This document shows, piece by piece, positions 55,801-64,000 of a stretch of 64,000 nt of DNA. The position numbers were made by a program, and so were the translations under genes. Source of the stretch: Ditylenchus dipsaci (Eukaryota > Nematoda > Chromadorea > Rhabditida > Anguinidae); contig SADC01000159.1 in the NCBI GenBank assembly GCA_004194705.1, forward strand, positions 62,001 through 126,000, read 5' to 3'. The number at the start of each line of letters is the position of its first letter. The first letter of the stretch is position 1. Under the pieces are notes generated by a model. That model saw nothing but the letters and a program-made list of their open reading frames with translations. It was not told the DNA's origin and did no database searches.

Positions 55801-58800
55801 CTCCAACACAATTTCAAACGTATTGTTGAGAAGGGATAGTCGAGTCACAAAACCAAATTGTTCAAAAAACAGTAGATTTGAAATAAAACAAACAAAAAAG
55901 TTTGATCCAGCCATCCAGCAACTGGTTGGCTTGCAAGCCAATTCTGTTGAACATCTCGATTTTGACTCCTTTCACTGGCTGCAAATGACTTTAACCTTGA
56001 CTTCCAACTCGACTTTTGAACACCATTTCAACAAACAAAGTCAAAGTCCAAGTCACATGTAGCCAGTTCTGGACTTTTACTTTCAGCAGTTCTTTTGACT
56101 GGCTGTATTTGACCGTAGTGTCAGCGAACTTAACAACAAACTCTTTTTGCACTCTCGCCTGAGGGGCATTCTTTTTTTCTCTAAATTTCAAATCGAATTT
56201 AATAACACACACACACACACACATTTGAGGCAGTCCTAACTAAAAACCTTTTTACCTGCCTTTTTAGCCCAAAGCGAAATAAGATTGGTGTGTTTTAGGG
56301 GAATCATTCCACAAAAAACTGGCTAAACCATAATTTACCAGAAGTCTCATCTACACAACATCAACAGCCATAACTCTAGGCCAACAACCATGCAGCAACA
56401 AACCGTTCGTGAACAAAACACAAGCAAACCAAACCAACAACATCTAGACTAACAGCATAGCACAAAGCCGCTATAACTCAGCCCCACTCACAAACCACAT
56501 ATAACGCCAGGCCAGAGGCCCGGCAATCCAAAATTTTGATCAAACACTCCGAAGAGGTTTGGCTCAGATAGAAACCTTTAGGAATCTAATTCGATTCAGC
56601 TTCTAATCCTCACACTTACTTCTCATACTTTTTGCTGCTCTACAGTTGGCTGGGTTTGAGCCTATCAGCACTAGGGTCAGAGACTTTATACTCTTGAGCA
56701 CTGCCTAAGCATACTAGCCCACTGCAACACTACAACACAAACCCACTCCAACACAATTTCAAACGTATTGTTGAGAAGGGATAGTCGAGTCACAAAACCA
56801 AATTGTTCAAAAAACAGTAGATTTGAAATAAAACAAACAAAAAAGTTTGATCCAGCCATCCAGCAACTGGTTGGCTTGCAAGCCAATTCTGTTGAACATC
56901 TCGATTTTGACTCCTTTCACTGGCTGCAAATGACTTTAACCTTGACTTCCAACTCGACTTTTGAACACCATTTCAACAAACAAAGTCAAAGTCCAAGTCA
57001 CATGTAGCCAGTTCTGGACTTTTACTTTCAGCAGTTCTTTTGACTGGCTGTATTTGACCGTAGTGTCAGCGAACTTAACAACAAACTCTTTTTGCACTCT
57101 CGCCTGAGGGGCATTCTTTTTTTCTCTAAATTTCAAATCGAATTTAATAACACACACACACACACACATTTGAGGCAGTCCTAACTAAAAACCTTTTTAC
57201 CTGCCTTTTTAGCCCAAAGCGAAATAAGATTGGTGTGTTTTAGGGGAATCATTCCACAAAAAACTGGCTAAACCATAATTTACCAGAAGTCTCATCTACA
57301 CAACATCAACAGCCATAACTCTAGGCCAACAACCATGCAGCAACAAACCGTTCGTGAACAAAACACAAGCAAACCAAACCAACAACATCTAGACTAACAG
57401 CATAGCACAAAGCCGCTATAACTCAGCCCCACTCACAAACCACATATAACGCCAGGCCAGAGGCCCGGCAATCCAAAATTTTGATCAAACACTCCGAAGA
57501 GGTTTGGCTCAGATAGAAACCTTTAGGAATCTAATTCGATTCAGCTTCTAATCCTCACACTTACTTCTCATACTTTTTGCTGCTCTACAGTTGGCTGGGT
57601 TTGAGCCTATCAGCACTAGGGTCAGAGACTTTATACTCTTGAGCACTGCCTAAGCATACTAGCCCACTGCAACACTACAACACAAACCCACTCCAACACA
57701 ATTTCAAACGTATTGTTGAGAAGGGATAGTCGAGTCACAAAACCAAATTGTTCAAAAAACAGTAGATTTGAAATAAAACAAACAAAAAAGTTTGATCCAG
57801 CCATCCAGCAACTGGTTGGCTTGCAAGCCAATTCTGTTGAACATCTCGATTTTGACTCCTTTCACTGGCTGCAAATGACTTTAACCTTGACTTCCAACTC
57901 GACTTTTGAACACCATTTCAACAAACAAAGTCAAAGTCCAAGTCACATGTAGCCAGTTCTGGACTTTTACTTTCAGCAGTTCTTTTGACTGGCTGTATTT
58001 GACCGTAGTGTCAGCGAACTTAACAACAAACTCTTTTTGCACTCTCGCCTGAGGGGCATTCTTTTTTTCTCTAAATTTCAAATCGAATTTAATAACACAC
58101 ACACACACACACATTTGAGGCAGTCCTAACTAAAAACCTTTTTACCTGCCTTTTTAGCCCAAAGCGAAATAAGATTGGTGTGTTTTAGGGGAATCATTCC
58201 ACAAAAAACTGGCTAAACCATAATTTACCAGAAGTCTCATCTACACAACATCAACAGCCATAACTCTAGGCCAACAACCATGCAGCAACAAACCGTTCGT
58301 GAACAAAACACAAGCAAACCAAACCAACAACATCTAGACTAACAGCATAGCACAAAGCCGCTATAACTCAGCCCCACTCACAAACCACATATAACGCCAG
58401 GCCAGAGGCCCGGCAATCCAAATTTTGATCAAACACTCCGAAGAGGTTTGGCTCAGATAGAAACCTTTAGGAATCTAATTCGATTCAGCTTCTAATCCTC
58501 ACACTTACTTCTCATACTTTTTGCTGCTCTACAGTTGGCTGGGTTTGAGCCTATCAGCACTAGGGTCAGAGACTTTATACTCTTGAGCACTGCCTAAGCA
58601 TACTAGCCCACTGCAACACTACAACACAAACCCACTCCAACACAATTTCAAACGTATTGTTGAGAAGGGATAGTCGAGTCACAAAACCAAATTGTTCAAA
58701 AAACAGTAGATTTGAAATAAAACAAACAAAAAAGTTTGATCCAGCCATCCAGCAACTGGTTGGCTTGCAAGCCAATTCTGTTGAACATCTCGATTTTGAC

Positions 58801-61800
58801 TCCTTTCACTGGCTGCAAATGACTTTAACCTTGACTTCCAACTCGACTTTTGAACACCATTTCAACAAACAAAGTCAAAGTCCAAGTCACATGTAGCCAG
58901 TTCTGGACTTTTACTTTCAGCAGTTCTTTTGACTGGCTGTATTTGACCGTAGTGTCAGCGAACTTAACAACAAACTCTTTTTGCACTCTCGCCTGAGGGG
59001 CATTCTTTTTTTCTCTAAATTTCAAATCGAATTTAATAACACACACACACACACACACATTTGAGGCAGTCCTAACTAAAAACCTTTTTACCTGCCTTTT
59101 TAGCCCAAAGCGAAATAAGATTGGTGTGTTTTAGGGGAATCATTCCACAAAAAACTGGCTAAACCATAATTTACCAGAAGTCTCATCTACACAACATCAA
59201 CAGCCATAACTCTAGGCCAACAACCATGCAGCAACAAACCGTTCGTGAACAAAACACAAGCAAACCAAACCAACAACATCTAGACTAACAGCATAGCACA
59301 AAGCCGCTATAACTCAGCCCCACTCACAAACCACATATAACGCCAGGCCAGAGGCCCGGCAATCCAAAATTTTGATCAAACACTCCGAAGAGGTTTGGCT
59401 CAGATAGAAACCTTTAGGAATCTAATTCGATTCAGCTTCTAATCCTCACACTTACTTCTCATACTTTTTGCTGCTCTACAGTTGGCTGGGTTTGAGCCTA
59501 TCAGCACTAGGGTCAGAGACTTTATACTCTTGAGCACTGCCTAAGCATACTAGCCCACTGCAACACTACAACACAAACCCACTCCAACACAATTTCAAAC
59601 GTATTGTTGAGAAGGGATAGTCGAGTCACAAAACCAAATTGTTCAAAAAACAGTAGATTTGAAATAAAACAAACAAAAAAGTTTGATCCAGCCATCCAGC
59701 AACTGGTTGGCTTGCAAGCCAATTCTGTTGAACATCTCGATTTTGACTCCTTTCACTGGCTGCAAATGACTTTAACCTTGACTTCCAACTCGACTTTTGA
59801 ACACCATTTCAACAAACAAAGTCAAAGTCCAAGTCACATGTAGCCAGTTCTGGACTTTTACTTTCAGCAGTTCTTTTGACTGGCTGTATTTGACCGTAGT
59901 GTCAGCGAACTTAACAACAAACTCTTTTTGCACTCTCGCCTGAGGGGCATTCTTTTTTTCTCTAAATTTCAAATCGAATTTAATAACACACACACACACA
60001 CACATTTGAGGCAGTCCTAACTAAAAACCTTTTTACCTGCCTTTTTAGCCCAAAGCGAAATAAGATTGGTGTGTTTTAGGGGAATCATTCCACAAAAAAC
60101 TGGCTAAACCATAATTTACCAGAAGTCTCATCTACACAACATCAACAGCCATAACTCTAGGCCAACAACCATGCAGCAACAAACCGTTCGTGAACAAAAC
60201 ACAAGCAAACCAAACCAACAACATCTAGACTAACAGCATAGCACAAAGCCGCTATAACTCAGCCCCACTCACAAACCACATATAACGCCAGGCCAGAGGC
60301 CCGGCAATCCAAATTTTGATCAAACACTCCGAAGAGGTTTGGCTCAGATAGAAACCTTTAGGAATCTAATTCGATTCAGCTTCTAATCCTCACACTTACT
60401 TCTCATACTTTTTGCTGCTCTACAGTTGGCTGGGTTTGAGCCTATCAGCACTAGGGTCAGAGACTTTATACTCTTGAGCACTGCCTAAGCATACTAGCCC
60501 ACTGCAACACTACAACACAAACCCACTCCAACACAATTTCAAACGTATTGTTGAGAAGGGATAGTCGAGTCACAAAACCAAATTGTTCAAAAAACAGTAG
60601 ATTTGAAATAAAACAAACAAAAAAGTTTGATCCAGCCATCCAGCAACTGGTTGGCTTGCAAGCCAATTCTGTTGAACATCTCGATTTTGACTCCTTTCAC
60701 TGGCTGCAAATGACTTTAACCTTGACTTCCAACTCGACTTTTGAACACCATTTCAACAAACAAAGTCAAAGTCCAAGTCACATGTAGCCAGTTCTGGACT
60801 TTTACTTTCAGCAGTTCTTTTGACTGGCTGTATTTGACCGTAGTGTCAGCGAACTTAACAACAAACTCTTTTTGCACTCTCGCCTGAGGGGCATTCTTTT
60901 TTTCTCTAAATTTCAAATCGAATTTAATACACACACACACACACACACATTTGAGGCAGTCCTAACTAAAAACCTTTTTACCTGCCTTTTTAGCCCAAAG
61001 CGAAATAAGATTGGTGTGTTTTAGGGGAATCATTCCACAAAAAACTGGCTAAACCATAATTTACCAGAAGTCTCATCTACACAACATCAACAGCCATAAC
61101 TCTAGGCCAACAACCATGCAGCAACAAACCGTTCGTGAACAAAACACAAGCAAACCAAACCAACAACATCTAGACTAACAGCATAGCACAAAGCCGCTAT
61201 AACTCAGCCCCACTCACAAACCACATATAACGCCAGGCCAGAGGCCCGGCAATCCAAAATTTTGATCAAACACTCCGAAGAGGTTTGGCTCAGATAGAAA
61301 CCTTTAGGAATCTAATTCGATTCAGCTTCTAATCCTCACACTTACTTCTCATACTTTTTGCTGCTCTACAGTTGGCTGGGTTTGAGCCTATCAGCACTAG
61401 GGTCAGAGACTTTATACTCTTGAGCACTGCCTAAGCATACTAGCCCACTGCAACACTACAACACAAACCCACTCCAACACAATTTCAAACGTATTGTTGA
61501 GAAGGGATAGTCGAGTCACAAAACCAAATTGTTCAAAAAACAGTAGATTTGAAATACAAACAAAAAAGTTTGATCCAGCCATCCAGCAACTGGTTGGCTT
61601 GCAAGCCAATTCTGTTGAACATCTCGATTTTGACTCCTTTCACTGGCTGCAAATGACTTTAACCTTGACTTCCAACTCGACTTTTGAACACCATTTCAAC
61701 AAACAAAGTCAAAGTCCAAGTCACATGTAGCCAGTTCTGGACTTTTACTTTCAGCAGTTCTTTTGACTGGCTGTATTTGACCGTAGTGTCAGCGAACTTA

Positions 61801-64000
61801 ACAACAAACTCTTTTTGCACTCTCGCCTGAGGGGCATTCTTTTTTTCTCTAAATTTCAAATCGAATTTAATACACACACACACACACACACATTTGAGGC
61901 AGTCCTAACTAAAAACCTTTTTACCTGCCTTTTTAGCCCAAAGCGAAATAAGATTGGTGTGTTTTAGGGGAATCATTCCACAAAAAACTGGCTAAACCAT
62001 AATTTACCAGAAGTCTCATCTACACAACATCAACAGCCATAACTCTAGGCCAACAACCATGCAGCAACAAACCGTTCGTGAACAAAACACAAGCAAACCA
62101 AACCAACAACATCTAGACTAACAGCATAGCACAAAGCCGCTATAACTCAGCCCCACTCACAAACCACATATAACGCCAGGCCAGAGGCCCGGCAATCCAA
62201 AATTTGATCAAACACTCCGAAGAGGTTTGGCTCAGATAGAAACCTTTAGGAATCTAATTCGATTCAGCTTCTAATCCTCACACTTACTTCTCATACTTTT
62301 TGCTGCTCTACAGTTGGCTGGGTTTGAGCCTATCAGCACTAGGGTCAGAGACTTTATACTCTTGAGCACTGCCTAAGCATACTAGCCCACTGCAACACTA
62401 CAACACAAACCCACTCCAACACAATTTCAAACGTATTGTTGAGAAGGGATAGTCGAGTCACAAAACCAAATTGTTCAAAAAACAGTAGATTTGAAATAAA
62501 ACAAACAAAAAAGTTTGATCCAGCCATCCAGCAACTGGTTGGCTTGCAAGCCAATTCTGTTGAACATCTCGATTTTGACTCCTTTCACTGGCTGCAAATG
62601 ACTTTAACCTTGACTTCCAACTCGACTTTTGAACACCATTTCAACAAACAAAGTCAAAGTCCAAGTCACATGTAGCCAGTTCTGGACTTTTACTTTCAGC
62701 AGTTCTTTTGACTGGCTGTATTTGACCGTAGTGTCAGCGAACTTAACAACAAACTCTTTTTGCACTCTCGCCTGAGGGGCATTCTTTTTTTCTCTAAATT
62801 TCAAATCGAATTTAATAACACACACACACACACACACATTTGAGGCAGTCCTAACTAAAAACCTTTTTACCTGCCTTTTTAGCCCAAAGCGAAATAAGAT
62901 TGGTGTGTTTTAGGGAATCATTCCACAAAAAACTGGCTAAACCATAATTTACCAGAAGTCTCATCTACACAACATCAACAGCCATAACTCTAGGCCAACA
63001 ACCATGCAGCAACAAACCGTTCGTGAACAAAACACAAGCAAACCAAACCAACAACATCTAGACTAACAGCATAGCACAAAGCCGCTATAACTCAGCCCCA
63101 CTCACAACCACATATAACGCCAGGCCAGAGGCCCGGCAATCCAAAATTTTGATCAAACACTCCGAAGAGGTTTGGCTCAGATAGAAACCTTTAGGAATCT
63201 AATTCGATTCAGCTTCTAATCCTCACACTTACTTCTCATACTTTTTGCTGCTCTACAGTTGGCTGGGTTTGAGCCTATCAGCACTAGGGTCAGAGACTTT
63301 ATACTCTTGAGCACTGCCTAAGCATACTAGCCCACTGCAACACTACAACACAAACCCACTCCAACACAATTTCAAACGTATTGTTGAGAAGGGATAGTCG
63401 AGTCACAAAACCAAATTGTTCAAAAAACAGTAGATTTGAAATAAAACAAACAAAAAAGTTTGATCCAGCCATCCAGCAACTGGTTGGCTTGCAAGCCAAT
63501 TCTGTTGAACATCTCGATTTTGACTCCTTTCACTGGCTGCAAATGACTTTAACCTTGACTTCCAACTCGACTTTTGAACACCATTTCAACAAACAAAGTC
63601 AAAGTCCAAGTCACATGTAGCCAGTTCTGGACTTTTACTTTCAGCAGTTCTTTTGACTGGCTGTATTTGACCGTAGTGTCAGCGAACTTAACAACAAACT
63701 CTTTTTGCACTCTCGCCTGAGGGGCATTCTTTTTTTCTCTAAATTTCAAATCGAATTTAATAACACACACACACACACACATTTGAGGCAGTCCTAACTA
63801 AAAACCTTTTTACCTGCCTTTTTAGCCCAAAGCGAAATAAGATTGGTGTGTTTTAGGGGAATCATTCCACAAAAAACTGGCTAAACCATAATTTACCAGA
63901 AGTCTCATCTACACAACATCAACAGCCATAACTCTAGGCCAACAACCATGCAGCAACAAACCGTTCGTGAACAAAACACAAGCAAACCAAACCAACAACA
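49828..64000. repeat. 945-bp tandem array, 15 complete near-identical units
   Basis: Units start (CAACAACATCTAGACTAACA) at 49828, 50770, 51712, 52657, 53600, 54545, 55490, 56435, 57380, 58325, 59271, 60216, 61161, 62104 and 63049; a sixteenth begins at 63993, so the array continues beyond the window. Differences are almost entirely in A-runs and in a CA dinucleotide run (8-11 repeats) plus rare substitutions (G to A at about 50845 in unit 2). Each unit repeats one ~79-codon plus-strand frame and two ~66-77-codon minus-strand frames; I treat these as by-products of homogenised DNA. No 5S, 18S or 28S rRNA sequence recognised. Confidence 0.97.
49899..49990 (-). ncRNA. Candidate Sm-class RNA (spliced-leader-like), one per 945-bp unit
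   Basis: Minus strand, 5' to 3': a 22-nt segment (49990-49969) beginning GAATCG and ending CCTAAAG; a GT donor at 49968; a hairpin AGGTTT...AAACCT; a 10-bp palindrome TTTGATCAAA; an Sm-like site AAATTTTGGA (about 49929-49920); and a terminal 8-bp hairpin with triloop, GCCGGGCCTCTGGCCTGGC (49917-49899). Nematode spliced-leader RNAs have this order: 20-23-nt leader, GT, stems, Sm site, 3' stem. SmY-type RNA is an alternative. Present in every unit at start+71 to start+162. In unit 2 one base of the terminal stem changes but pairing is kept as G-U. Promoter, cap and transcript are unproven; the structure is read by eye. Confidence 0.4.

Noticed and set aside
49828..64000. Repeated 66-79-codon frames in the 945-bp units as a protein gene family
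   Set aside because: They recur only because the units are nearly identical, overlap on both strands, include a CA-run translated as CVCVCV, and resemble no known protein.
49828..64000. Array as 5S rDNA or 45S rDNA
   Set aside because: The unit length suits a 5S array, but I find no 5S internal promoter or conserved 5S core and no 18S/28S sequence.

Overview
This is a eukaryotic window, almost certainly from a nematode. It is AT-rich, its genes are split by many introns ending in TTTTCAG/TTTCAG-type acceptors, and it carries nematode-restricted chemoreceptor families: one gene fits the serpentine receptor class T family along its whole length, and another resembles class H. I cannot name the species. 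There is no sign of a bacterial operon, phage or plasmid.

Layout, left to right. (1) 674-4655 (+): a multi-exon gene I do not recognise, with a charged, coiled-coil/disordered C-terminal half. (2) 6541-7680 (+): a secreted or single-pass membrane protein gene whose 3' end runs into a poly-C minisatellite (7675-9010); a diverged paralogue lies at 42984-43940. (3) 11913-13091: a hAT transposon remnant with an 8-bp target duplication, interrupted by a second inverted-repeat element that has its own 8-bp duplication. (4) 16192-19811 (+): a Cys-loop ligand-gated ion channel. (5) 19987-24117: repeat-rich DNA with two large foldback elements, one a 1,147-bp TA-flanked near-palindrome. (6) 24839-26050: a 72-bp minisatellite that reads as a proline-rich octapeptide repeat. 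(7) 26251-30529 (+): a class T chemoreceptor. (8) 30711-37772 (+): an SLC6 sodium:neurotransmitter/amino-acid symporter, its introns packed with inverted-repeat elements. (9) 38341-40118 (-): a stearoyl-CoA (delta-9) desaturase. (10) 46848-48587 (-): a class H-like chemoreceptor. (11) 49350-49815: a CGGGCA minisatellite leading into 49828-64000, fifteen near-identical 945-bp tandem units running off the end of the window.

The genes do not form a pathway. Ion channel, transporter and chemoreceptors are typical neuronal/sensory genes, and the desaturase is housekeeping lipid metabolism. Nearly every recognisable gene has reading-frame breaks at short A or T runs while its conserved motifs and splice sites are intact. 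I read these mainly as assembly or consensus indels rather than gene death, but cannot prove it.

The most interesting signal is in the 945-bp array. On the minus strand each unit holds a ~92-nt segment laid out like a nematode spliced-leader or other Sm-class RNA: a short 5' segment ending in AAAG|GT, a hairpin, an Sm-like AAATTTTGG, and a strong terminal GC hairpin. Other notable signals are tRNA-like (Pol III promoter-like) cores inside inverted-repeat elements, two foldback elements of the same unusual design, and a minisatellite whose unit resembles the coding sequence just upstream of it.
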